Below the pieces are notes generated by a model that saw only the letters and a list, made by a program, of their open reading frames with translations, searched no databases and was not told where the DNA came from. Made by a program: the position numbers and the translations under genes. DNA of 27,199 nucleotides. Origin: Rhodocollybia butyracea. Lineage: Eukaryota; Basidiomycota; Agaricomycetes; Agaricales; Omphalotaceae. The stretch is taken from NCBI GenBank assembly GCA_015501585.1, contig JADNRY010000766.1:1-27199 (forward strand), written 5' to 3'. Of this stretch, positions 18,742 through 27,199 are shown piece after piece (the stretch's first letter is position 1; every line of letters begins with the position of its first letter).

Positions 18742-19415
18742 CCAATAAACAGGAGAATAATTGCCCCTATAAGGACCCAGAAAAGACACGATGGAGAGAC
18801 ACCACAGGAGGACCAAAAATTGGCATGGTGAATGCCGCGGCATTTGCAAGATTGGCACAATCCGGCTGCGAAACTTTCACTTTACATTACAATTTAAAGG
18901 GAGAGATACACAAGTGGAAGAAGAGTGAGGAGACTGATGATTTGAATATCAAAATCAAAGATCCAATCATCAGAGGAGACCAGATCGCAGGAACCGATCA
19001 AAATAAGGTCTCCGATCAAATACCGGAACAAGCCTCCATGGCTAATGATGAGGAAATCTTATTGAAGCATGTACCAAAAGATTACCATGACTTTGCCAAA
19101 GTATTTGCAGCAGGGGAGGCCAAAACCTTACCTCCACATCAACCTTATGATATTGAAGTGCACACAGAAGATAATAAATTACCCCCTTTAGGTAAAATAT
19201 ATAACATGTCAGAACTTGAACTCAAGACTTTGAAGGAGTACATAGATGACATGTTAAATAAGGGATTCATCAGGGCGTCTTCTTCACCTATTGGTGCACC
19301 AGTATTGTTTGCAAAGAAAAAAGATGGTAGTCTAAGGTTGTGTGTGGACTACAGATCCCTGAATAAGTTGACCAAGAAGAATAGGTATCCACTCCCACTG
19401 ATTGGAAACTTAATT
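18738..19415 (+). pseudogene. Ty3 reverse transcriptase, N-terminal part
   Basis: Frame containing VPKDYHDFAKVF, LPPHQPYDIEVH, IRASSSPIGAPVLFAKKKDG and LRLCVDYRSLNKLTKKNRYP, the fingers and first palm blocks of Ty3 RT in order. It fuses to the next segment through a one-base insertion near 19415: without it the usual [17 protein letters not shown] junction is restored. It acts in cytoplasmic particles, copying element RNA into DNA. Confidence 0.87.
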
Positions 19416-21669
19416 GATGCAATTAGGAAAGGCAAGGATATTCACCAAACTGGACTTAAGGGTAGGATACAACAACATTAGAATTGCAGAGGGTCATGAA
19501 TGGAAGACTGCATTCAGAACAAGATATGGTTCATATGAGTACTTGGTAATGCCTTTTGGGCTAACCAATGCCCCCTCATATTTTCAATATTTCATGAATG
19601 ATATCTTCCATGACTTAACAGACAACTTTGTTGTGGTATATCTGGATGATATACTGATCTATTCAAAAAATGAGAAAGAACACAAGCAACATGTAAGGCA
19701 GGTCCTACAAAGGCTACAGCAACAAGACCTACATGTCAAACCTGAAAAGTGTGAGTTCCACACCAAAGAAGTGGAATACTTAGGAGTAATAGTATCTCCA
19801 GAAGGAATTAGGATGGACCCAAAGAAAGTAGAAGCCATGATGAAGTGGCCTGAACCAACTACTGTGAAGGAATTACAATCATTCTTGGGGTTTGCCAATT
19901 TTTATAGAAGATTCATAGATAATTTTTCAGGGATTGTCAAACCAATGACTAAATTACTACAGAAGAATGTCAAGTGGAACTGGGATATTGAGTGTCAGTC
20001 AGTATTTGAATTACTGAAGAAAGCATTCACCGAGGCACCAGTACTTTGACACTTTCGGACAGAATTACCGATTATTGTGGAATCTGATGCATCCGATTAT
20101 GCTATAGCATCAATTATATCTCAGTATAATCCAGGAACAGGAGAATTTTACCCAATAGCATTCTTTGCCAGGGGACTAGTAGCTGCAGAACTGAACTACA
20201 ATGTTTATGACAAGGAAATGTTAGCTATTGTAGAATCATTCAAGCAATGGAGAGCTTACTTTGAAGGGGCCAAATACAAGGTTGAAGTATTCACAGACCA
20301 CAATAACCTTCAGTGGTTCACTACAACTAAGAACCTAACAAGGCAACAAGCCCGATGGTCAGAATTCCTCTCAGGATTTGATTTCCATATCAATTACCGG
20401 CCAGGAAGACTAGGGACTAAACCGGATGCACTCACATGCCGAGGGGATGTTTACCCTAAGAAGGGGGGAATAGTAGAAGCCAATAGAGGGAATCAACAAA
20501 TTCTTTTGAATCCTGAACAACTATTGGCTTCCCTAATTCTCAATGATGAAGCAGACATTGCAAAAATTAGGAAATCTACACATGATTCTTACTGGAAACA
20601 CATGGAGGAGGTAGCCAACTCCAATCACCCTGGTCCTTTTAAATCTGAAAACGGACTCCTACTCAGAGAAGGTAAAATCTATGTACCAAAGGAGCTCAGG
20701 TTACAAGTTCTCCAAACACACCATGATCATAAGCTAAGAGGGCATCCAGGAATAGGAAAAACTCAACAAGTAATCTTGGGGACATATTTTTGGCCAGGCT
20801 TACACAAGGATGTGAAGCAATATGTATTAGCCTGCCAGGACTGTCAAAGGGGAAAATCATCCAGGTTAAGAAAATTAGGACTACTAAAGCCCTTACCAAG
20901 AGGTGAAAGGCCTTGGAGTTCAATTTCTGTGGATCACATTGTAGAACTCCCTATGTCAGGAGGCCATGATGCAATTATGGTTGTAGTATGCAGACTTACT
21001 AAACAAGCTATATTTGTACCTTGTCATACCACAGATAATTCTGATGACTTGGCCAAACTATTCATTAGGGATGTATTCTCAAAACATGGACTTCCAGTGG
21101 ACATAGTATCAGACAGGGGAGCAATGTTTACTTCCAAACTATGGACATCACTATGTGATATACTCAGTATAAGACAGAATTTATCAACAGCATATCATCC
21201 CCAAACTGATGGACAAACTGAAAGAACAAATCAAACACTGGAACAATACCTCAGGATGTTTGTCAACTATGACCAAGACGATTGGGTAGAATGGCTACCC
21301 CTTGCAGAATTTGTATTCAATAACACCCCCAGTGATGCTACAGGACTTACACCATTTTTTGCCAATAAAGGATATCATCCACGACTCACATTGAGCCTCA
21401 AGGATGTACCAAGTCATAAGGCTCATCTGAAGGCACAAGAACTGAAACAGGTACACGAGTATCTTAAGGAGGGAATTCAACAATCCAATAGGAATTATGA
21501 GAAGCAAGCAAATAGATCTAGAAGGGAGGAAAGTACCGAATGGAGAGTTGGTACAAAGGTTTGGTTATATACAAAAAATATTAGGACCAAGAGACCATCT
21601 AAAAAGCTGGACTATAAGAAATTTGGACCGTTCCGAATTAAGGAGAAGATATCCAACCATGCATATTGA
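19416..21669 (+). pseudogene. Ty3 RT palm, RNase H and integrase
   Basis: One frame with a TGA at 20047-20049 (PVL*HFRT, from CGA) and another at 21667-21669 (HAY*LELP, from CGA). [20 protein letters not shown] and the catalytic [13 protein letters not shown] with YLDD intact. RNase H: VESDASDYAIAS, YDKEMLAI, VFTDHNNLQW. Integrase: a zinc-binding H-H-C-C segment ending ACQDCQRGKS, then the DDE core with SVDHIVELP (D), VSDRGAMFTS (D) and TDGQTERTNQTLEQ (E). The GPY/F module follows (YKKFGPFRIKEK). All catalytic residues look present, so only the two CpG-type stops break this part. Confidence 0.92.
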
Positions 21670-22017
21670 TTGGAGTTACCCGGAATATTAGGGAAAATTC
21701 ACGATGTATTCCATGTTGATCTACTAAGTGAACAGCCTACCAAATATTTTCCCAACAGAATGCCAGCTCCCCAACCCCCAATAGAGATTGAAGGAGAAGA
21801 AGAATATGAGGTCAAGGAAATACTTGATTGTCAAAGGAGTAGGGGAAAGATGCTATATCTTGTAAGGTGGGAAGGATATGGACCGGAATTTGATACATGG
21901 GAACCCATTGCGCACATACCACGAGCACAAGAAGCAGTAGAAGAATTCCATATTCTACATCCTATAAAAACTAAACTTAAAGATCATGAATGGGAACGCA
22001 AAATGCAAACTCAATGA
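21670..22017 (+). pseudogene. Ty3 integrase C-terminus with chromodomain
   Basis: Same frame as the integrase after one TGA. It contains the LELPGILGKIHDVFHVDLL linker and a chromodomain: YEVKEILDCQRSRGK, MLYLVRWEGYG and FDTWEPIAHI, with the aromatic residues of the methyl-lysine cage region. Such chromodomains guide chromovirus integration to marked chromatin. Pol ends at TGA 22015-22017. The domain itself is open. Confidence 0.93.
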
Positions 22018-22081
22018 GATCATCAATTGATTTCACATACGGATCTAGTTAGTTACAGTTAACAGATACTCGAATTGGTAT

Positions 22082-23553
22082 TTATACACGGTCAGAGAAA
22101 ATCTCGTAAACATCAGAAGCAGAAGACTGAATGGAAACAACCGAAAGAACAGGAGAATAGGGTTGATACTCGGGGGACTCGAAAATGGTAGGATACTCCA
22201 AGTTATCATCTTCGGAGACTGAAATCTTGTCATCCTCGAACCAAACATGCTTGCCAAGGGCCTTAGAAGATGGTATGCCGGTAAGGAAGGGAGGAAGATT
22301 ATCGACAACTTGGCGGAGGGTAGAATCAGGGCCGTTAGCAAGGTCCCATGCATACATACCCGAATGAGGAGCAAACCGAGCCACAAATTTGGAAGGATTA
22401 CCAACACGAGTATCAAATTTTTGGATCACCTTGGTCACTGAATTGCAGCGTCCACCACCGAAGACAAGCAATCTAAATCTTCGATGGCCTGGGCACGAAC
22501 CTCATTAGCAGAGTCAAGGTCCCCCACGCCATTTCACACAGATGGGTACGTGCTTTATCCAAATCAGTATCGATAGCAACCAAGAAGTGAGCCATATTAC
22601 TCCTGGCAAATGTGTGAACAGATAGTGGCCAAATCACGGGAAGCTCCGGCATAGAATTGGAGATAAGAAGATAGGTGCTGGTACATTACCACGAGCTGGT
22701 TATAGTCACGGGTGGAAAATGGCATGGGTAGATTGAAGAAGAGTCAGTTTCGTGTTGAGCTGAATTAGCCAACACCTCCAATTCATCCACTTTCTTCTGA
22801 AGATATCACCATGAACCACCAGTAAACCATTATCCATTTGCAAGACATGGTTAGTGTTATCAAGGACATGAATACGGTCCATGCACTCATTGATGGAACG
22901 TTTGAGACCCTTGACTTTGGCCGGATTTCCGTTACGGCGGCGCTGACGCAATTCCTTGAAGCGGCAATCGAGATCGGCATATTGACTATCAAAGTATAAT
23001 CCCATCAGTAAAATCGAAATCAAATCAAACGAAATTGTAATGCCACGTACGAGAATAAAGCCTGGTATTTCAGATCCAGGATCTGGTAGTTGTCCTTGAG
23101 ATTCCTGATTATAGTTTTGAGACTTAGTGATGGTTTCAGTGGCATCAGCCTCTCTATTGTGATGCTCCATAACGAGCCGGAAAATCTCACTAAAATAAAA
23201 TGGAAACAAAATCAGTAATGTATGTGGACCAAAATATTGAATAAGGAACTGTACTCGTCATTCTGTTCTACTTCCCTATTCATAGTTAAACCCAATAAAA
23301 CCAGAGCCTGCACCACGGAAAGCGGGAGACGCTGGATGTCCAAAGTAGTATGCCCCAATCCCCAAACATCAAAATTCATATGGGAAAGACAGGGGTCGTT
23401 CACAAGTTGTGTGAGAACGGAACGAACGGCAGCTTGATTAGCCATCTGCAAATCCGGAACATTAGGCGAACCAGGAGCGCTTTCATAGGGAGGAAGAGTG
23501 GATACTTGAGAAACAGGAGAGTTCTGAGGAACAGCAATGATTTCAGAGTTCAT
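22082..23553 (-). pseudogene. Unrecognised spliced gene antisense within the Ty3 element
   Basis: Minus-strand gene between pol and the 3' LTR. Exon 1 (23553-23255) encodes 99 residues starting MNSEIIAVPQ and including MNFDVWGLGHTTLDIQRLP. A 65-nt intron (23254-23190) has GTACAG..TTTTAG ends and a TACTGAT branch site, and joins in frame to IFRLVMEHHNREADATETIT. A second possible 65-nt intron (23050-22986) is open if unspliced. Next comes a charged helical, probably coiled-coil region (RFKELRQRRRNGNPAKVKGL, LQKKVDELEVLANSAQHETD), then a region with MYQHLSSYLQFYAGASRD and an acidic Ser-rich C-terminus ending IFSDRV at 22082. It is broken by at least three one-base frameshifts (about 22795, 22725 and in 22470-22620). 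I do not know its function. Confidence 0.6.
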
Positions 23554-24177
23554 GAGGTATGAAAATAAGTATGAAAATTGGTAGATGCAAAAAGGCGAAC
23601 CTGGGGGAAGACAAAGCACGATAGTTGGCCCTTAAGAATGAGAGTAACCGGATACCTGTGGCAAGAAGCAGTACACAAAAATGTATGAATGCCATAATAC
23701 CGCGGATATTTAAAGCAATTATTCCTTCCAAAGGAAAAGTGTTCAGGTCGAAAATAGCTCCACAGAACTCATGACTACATGAACGTGAGCTTGCTGACTG
23801 CGATTATGGCGGACCAAGAGGTCACTTGGGACACAACGAGGCAATATCCATCCGGTTTGAACATTATGAAGAAAATAACCGATATTGTCCCAACAGAAAA
23901 CTCGACTTTACATGTCTTTATGGTGGCCAAGACCAACGGGAGAATCCTCAATAAGTTAAATATGAGCAAAGAAAGCGGTTTCCGATTGGTCTAACCACAA
24001 TCCGCAAGTCTGAAATTCGCGTAATTCGGGAAGGCATCACAAAAAAGAAGGAGGTACCGAAGTTTGAAAGACAGAATGTCAAGCGTGAAAATTTAATTTA
24101 TTATGGGAATACCGTATAACCCAACAGTAGGCCCAAACATGGTAATGGAGGAATAGACCTCGGGGGCTCGGTCTTAT
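23554..24177. other. Upstream region of the antisense gene, within the Ty3 element
   Basis: Non-pol sequence between the antisense gene and the polypurine tract. On the minus strand a TTTAAATAT box (23706-23714) lies about 155 bp before the start codon. A possible 5' untranslated intron (GTATCC..CCCCAG) lies between. On the plus strand there is a 71-codon frame (23779-23994) with no recognisable domain, which I do not call as a gene. Base composition is CpG-rich compared with gag and pol. Confidence 0.45.
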
Positions 24178-24188
24178 GGAAGGGGAAG
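24178..24188 (+). other. Ty3 polypurine tract
   Basis: GGAAGGGGAAG followed by TAC and the TGTCAGG of the 3' LTR; the expected plus-strand primer site. Confidence 0.75.
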
Positions 24189-24191
24189 TAC

Positions 24192-25012
24192 TGTCAGGAA
24201 GCATGTTGAGGGGAACAAGCGCTCGATAGCGCTTGTTGTAAAGTAAATGATCGGACGGATCGGCATTCAATCAATAAGTCTATCAACTGATCAATAAGCC
24301 AATCAACCAGATCCTGATGGCTAGTTGACATGTTAAGAAGGTATTTTCGGGATGGAAATCCCTCCCGCATAATTATAATAATGACTCGAGCATTGCATTC
24401 GAGTCATATCTACACATGACTAGTCATCGGTAGTCAAGTCTAGTCAAGTTGAGTCATTTTACCGGTACCGTAGGTAGCTGTAAGTAGTAGTAAGTAGATA
24501 GTATGTGTAACGAGTCAATATGACACATAACGAGTCATATGCGGAACCGAGACCTACCGAAACTCTATAAAAGGCGGGTTATTTGATTTCGGCGACGCTA
24601 AGACTTCTTATTCTGTAACCACCACTACGAGAAATTACACTTTGATTACATCTGAACCTTACTTGAGTGATTAACCTTGAAGTATATATTTTCCTAACTA
24701 GTTACTTATTGAGTACATACCAATTAAGTGAATAGTTCGAAGCCTATATTGACGTCCAATCCCAATATAGTGAAGACCCGGAACCTATAATATTACTGAA
24801 GCCTTACCAGTAGTATTTACACGAAATTAATACCAGCAACCCTGAAGATTACTGAAGCCTTTCCAGTAATATCTACGCCCATAACATTTATTCCATTTGT
24901 AGTCATTAAATACATAACAACCCCTAGGCCCAATCCCATTGCCTAGTGAACTCGCTATTAAATAAATCTAACTACGTTGGTGGCAAAGGAGATCCGTATC
25001 CGTATCTTCACA
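24192..25012 (+). repeat. Ty3 3' LTR
   Basis: 821 bp, TGTCAGG..CTTCACA, with TATAAAA at 24566-24572 and the predicted RNA start AGACTTCTTATT at 24601-24612, an exact complement of the primer site at 13417-13428. It keeps CpG at about 15 sites where the 5' LTR has TpG or CpA. It ends inside the second exon of an unrelated minus-strand gene. Confidence 0.92.
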
Positions 25013-25193
25013 GTCATGCTCTTTCCTGTAAAATTTAAAGTCACCAGGGGAAATTTTGAGGATGAAATGTAACTCACAAGGCATCTTCATCTTCCGACTC
25101 AGCTTCGCAGTGAAAGTATTCATCCAGAATGTCCTTCATCTCCTTGCTCTTGGGAGTCGAAGGTGCCCAACTTTTACCTTTGTTCAACGGCAT
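25013..25193 (-). pseudogene. 5' end of an unrecognised gene truncated by the Ty3 LTR
   Basis: Minus-strand start at ATG 25193-25191 (MPLNKGKSWAPSTPKSKEMK, then an acidic DEYFHCEAESEDEDA). Exon 1 runs to 25078; a 52-nt intron (25077-25026) has GTGAGT..TTACAG ends; exon 2 keeps 13 nt (ending KEHD) and is cut at 25013 by the LTR. The frame is clean and the intron well formed, so the call of a real gene start is reasonable. The fragment of about 43 residues has no recognisable domain. The missing downstream part would be to the left of the Ty3 element, but that side holds an unrelated retroelement. Confidence 0.5.
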
Positions 25194-25454
25194 GGGCGCA
25201 CTGGTGCTAGTTGCAAAATTTCAACACCTGCACAGGTCATCTGTTGCCAAGAAGATGAGTTGTAGAGGTGGTCTTGCCAGCGTCGTTTATGATTTCCAAT
25301 TCTTGAGACTTGAGATACTTGATGCTTGAGATTCATAGTAGAATATCATTTTTTGACAGCAGTGAATTTGCTTTAGCTACTGTACAGACATACCAGACAT
25401 AAAGTCTACCATGGCACCTACTCCTTCTATAAACTCATTGTCATCCTCATCTTC
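25194..25454. other. Spacer between the KDZ remnant and the truncated gene
   Basis: No gene, repeat or structural element recognised. It would hold the promoter of the truncated minus-strand gene and the 3' flank of the KDZ gene; no clear TATA box was seen. Confidence 0.4.
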
Positions 25455-26862
25455 TCAATTGTCAGATTCAGGGTTGGGGCAACCGTGCAGGTCTGTGATG
25501 TGAGTCTCAGGTAGATCAGTAGAACCCTTACGCCTCCCCGGAGTGCGATTACCAGTGAATCCAGGTAGATTATACGTTTGATTGATGCGAGCAAGCAGCA
25601 AGCTGTTCACTGCCTTGCGACGCTCTACGTAGTCAGACACTGGGCCAAACGTTGGTGAATTCTCCAGCGTTTGTAGAGTGATGTCAAATTTTTTCTCTTC
25701 ATCAACCACTGAGGTGTGAAGGCGTCAAATCCCAATGTTGCAGTGCGTAATCTCCTCCTGAGCACACTCAATTTGATGGTGCTGTTTCATGAGACTTTGG
25801 ATGACAGGCTTGGCCCATGGCTGATCAAAGACGCTGTGCCATGTATCTTGGAGGATGTTGAACTGGTCAAGGAACGTGAAATGAGAGACCTTTGACCAGT
25901 CCAGGGTGTCACGGGGTGGGTCAAGAGCTAGGGCCGCAGTGTTATATGCTTTAATGGCATTTCAAATGGCTGTAGAGCGACGCTGAAGAGCATGGGATAT
26001 GTGAGTCTGCATTTTGTAACCTCCCAGTATAAAGTAAGTAGCCTGAGCTTCAAGAAAAAATATAATGTACCTGTGTTGGAAAGATTCATTTTATGAAGTT
26101 CAAATAAACGCTGCACCACAAGCTTATGCAGGCGCTCTAGTGCTTGGCGGTACTTGCAGGGGTTGATGTACCCCACTGCATCCTTGTATTCCCGGTCACT
26201 TGGCTCCCATCGGCGGTCAATATTCATCACTGCTTCAAGCTGTACTGTTTCAAATAAAATTTTGTCCTGTTGCTCGAGAAGATAGCGGTGCCGTGTCTCA
26301 GTTTTTGCAACCTTCAGAAAGGTTAACATTGTAGGAAGTGGCATCAGAAAGAAACTGATAGTCAGAGGAGTGTGAAGACAAAAATTTGTGCTGGTGTTTT
26401 CATAAAGTGCTACGTTGTGCATTGGTAAAATAAATTTAATAACTTTCAACAAATTGAAACTTACTTGACTTCACTGTACTTTTGAAGCAACTCAACATAT
26501 GCTACTGCGTGTAAATCTTCTTCTGTTTCAGAGCCCAAGGTTGCGTAGTGGCGTGATTCTTCTGCAATGTATGTGCTGAGCTCTTCCTTGGTAAGGCCCA
26601 ACGCCTGAATATCAGCCTCAAATGAGGGCAGTTCATATTCAAGTATATTGAGTGTTTGCACATAGTTGTTATGTAGCATGGTGGCAAGATTTTGATACTT
26701 TTCACGGTCCCATTGCTGTAAGAATGGATCGATGAATACACGGCGCCGATATGGGCTCATGTACCGCGTGATGGAGGCAAGTTGGTTGGAGAGGAGAAGA
26801 GGTGTTCCAGAGTTTCGAGATCTTCAAGTCCCATTCCGCGGATGTTCATCAGAAAAGCTGTT
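25455..26862 (-). pseudogene. KDZ transposase, C-terminal remnant
   Basis: Minus-strand remnant of a KDZ (Kyakuja-Dileera-Zisupton) transposase, a DDE-type family common in basidiomycetes. From the upstream side: MNIRGMGLEDLETLEHLF, a frameshift near 26785, then ASITRYMSPYRRRVFIDPF and MLHNNYVQTLNILEYELP, an intron of about 150 nt (26464-26312; one base out of frame), RHRYLLEQQDKI, IDRRWEPSDREYKDAVGYIN, RLHKLVVQRLFELHKMNLSN, a 50-nt intron (26070-26021), HALQRRSTAI*NAIKAYNTA and WSKVSHFTFLDQFNILQDTW. TGA codons at 25962-25964 and 25725-25727 both fit CGA to TGA. The catalytic DDE residues lie further upstream, outside the window. Translation ends at 25455-25457. Confidence 0.82.
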
Positions 26863-27199
26863 TTTGCCTAGGTGACCCAGAGTGGCCTAAAGCAAACTAG
26901 GTGACCTATGAATCTATGGCATCCTAGGAGTTTGGGCTCGTCCCTTGCCAGTCAAGGCTCTTGAGGATTCCCTAGGGTATCCTAGGCAAACCCAGGGCAA
27001 GCCTAGGTTTGCCCAGGTTTGCCCAGGTGTTCCCCAGGTGTTCTCCAGGAGCACCTGGGCAAACCTGGGCAAACCTAGGCTTGCCTAGGAAATCCTCAAG
27101 AGCCTTGACTAGCAAGGGACGAGCCCAAATTCCTAGGATGCCATAGGATTCATAGGTCACCTAGTTTGCTTTAGGCCACTCTGGGGTCACCTAGGCAAA
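26863..27199. mobile_element. Palindromic MITE/foldback element, CCTAGG-rich
   Basis: A 337-bp palindrome with ends TTTGCCTAGGTGACCC / GGGTCACCTAGGCAAA and matching arms almost to the centre near 27031. CCTAGG recurs many times, and TTTGCCCAGG is tandemly repeated near the centre. It carries no coding sequence and splits the KDZ gene. The right end coincides with the end of the window, so the duplication cannot be checked. Confidence 0.8.

Larger units (their letters stand above)
12600..25012 (+). mobile_element. Ty3/Gypsy chromodomain retrotransposon (Tf1/Sushi-like)
   Basis: A 12,413-bp element with LTRs of 816 and 821 bp, each TG..CA. The plus-strand order is gag, PR, RT, RNase H, integrase, chromodomain, the Ty3 chromovirus order. 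A self-primer site follows the 5' LTR, a -1 frameshift site joins gag to pol, and a polypurine tract precedes the 3' LTR. Between pol and the 3' LTR is 2.17 kb of extra sequence with a spliced gene on the opposite strand. The coding part has at least nine nonsense codons and two frameshifts. No matching duplication flanks the element (cggtt on the left, gtcat on the right). Confidence 0.93.

Noticed and set aside
23779..23994. 71-codon plus-strand frame upstream of the Ty3 3' LTR
   Set aside because: Short, no recognisable domain, and located where the antisense gene should have its upstream region; not enough to call a gene.
26313..26452. Hydrophobic minus-strand leader before the KDZ segment
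   Set aside because: It falls in the interval between conserved KDZ blocks, with a GTAAGT donor at one side and an AG acceptor at the other; best explained as intron.

Overview
The window looks like a repeat-rich, gene-poor stretch of a basidiomycete (most likely Agaricomycete) genome. The reasons are short introns of about 45-65 nt with CTRAY-type branch sites, a KDZ (Kyakuja-Dileera-Zisupton) transposase, a PIF/Harbinger element with a Myb/SANT partner gene, a chromodomain Ty3/Gypsy element, and decay of coding sequence mainly by CGA-to-TGA changes, as expected from deamination of methylated CpG. I see no ordinary host housekeeping gene, no rRNA and no tRNA. Almost every base belongs to a transposon, and the transposons are nested.

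Layout, left to right. (1) 1-761 and 10704-12599 are two halves of one old, degraded Ty3-like element (Gag, zinc knuckle, protease, start of the reverse transcriptase region). (2) Between them, flanked by a 5-bp duplication (CAATG), sits a Ty1/Copia element in minus orientation (762-10703). That element has taken three insertions of its own: a 3.07-kb PIF/Harbinger transposon in its 3' LTR (858-3924, TTA duplication), a 152-bp solo-LTR-like insert in the RT gene (5672-5823, CAAGC duplication), and a large foldback element with two 630-bp arms in its 5' LTR (about 8966-10571). (3) 12600-25012 is a 12.4-kb chromodomain Ty3/Gypsy element of the Tf1/Sushi type: LTR, a very long gag frame with seven nonsense codons, a canonical -1 frameshift site, PR-RT-RNase H-integrase-chromodomain, then an unexpected spliced gene on the opposite strand between pol and the 3' LTR. 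(4) 25013-25193 is the 5' end of an unrecognised minus-strand gene cut by the Ty3 LTR. (5) 25455-26862 is the C-terminal part of a KDZ transposase on the minus strand, interrupted by (6) a palindromic CCTAGG-rich foldback/MITE element (26863-27199) that runs to the window edge.

How the parts work together. The Harbinger element carries its two genes tail to tail with stop codons 1 bp apart; the Myb/SANT gene is open, while the transposase has two nonsense codons. The Ty3 element shows three replication signals in one copy: a primer site complementary to the predicted 5' end of its own RNA (self-priming as in Tf1), a G GGA AAC slip site directly before the gag stop, and a polypurine tract before the 3' LTR. 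Its two LTRs differ strongly in CpG loss, its flanks carry no matching duplication, and the flanks come from unrelated sequences, so it is probably a recombinant of two copies.

Most unusual: the antisense, intron-containing gene inside the Ty3 element (22082-23553), which I do not recognise; the self-priming plus frameshift signal set; and the foldback element with three ~148-bp internal tandem units. All calls are from reading by eye; no database search was possible.
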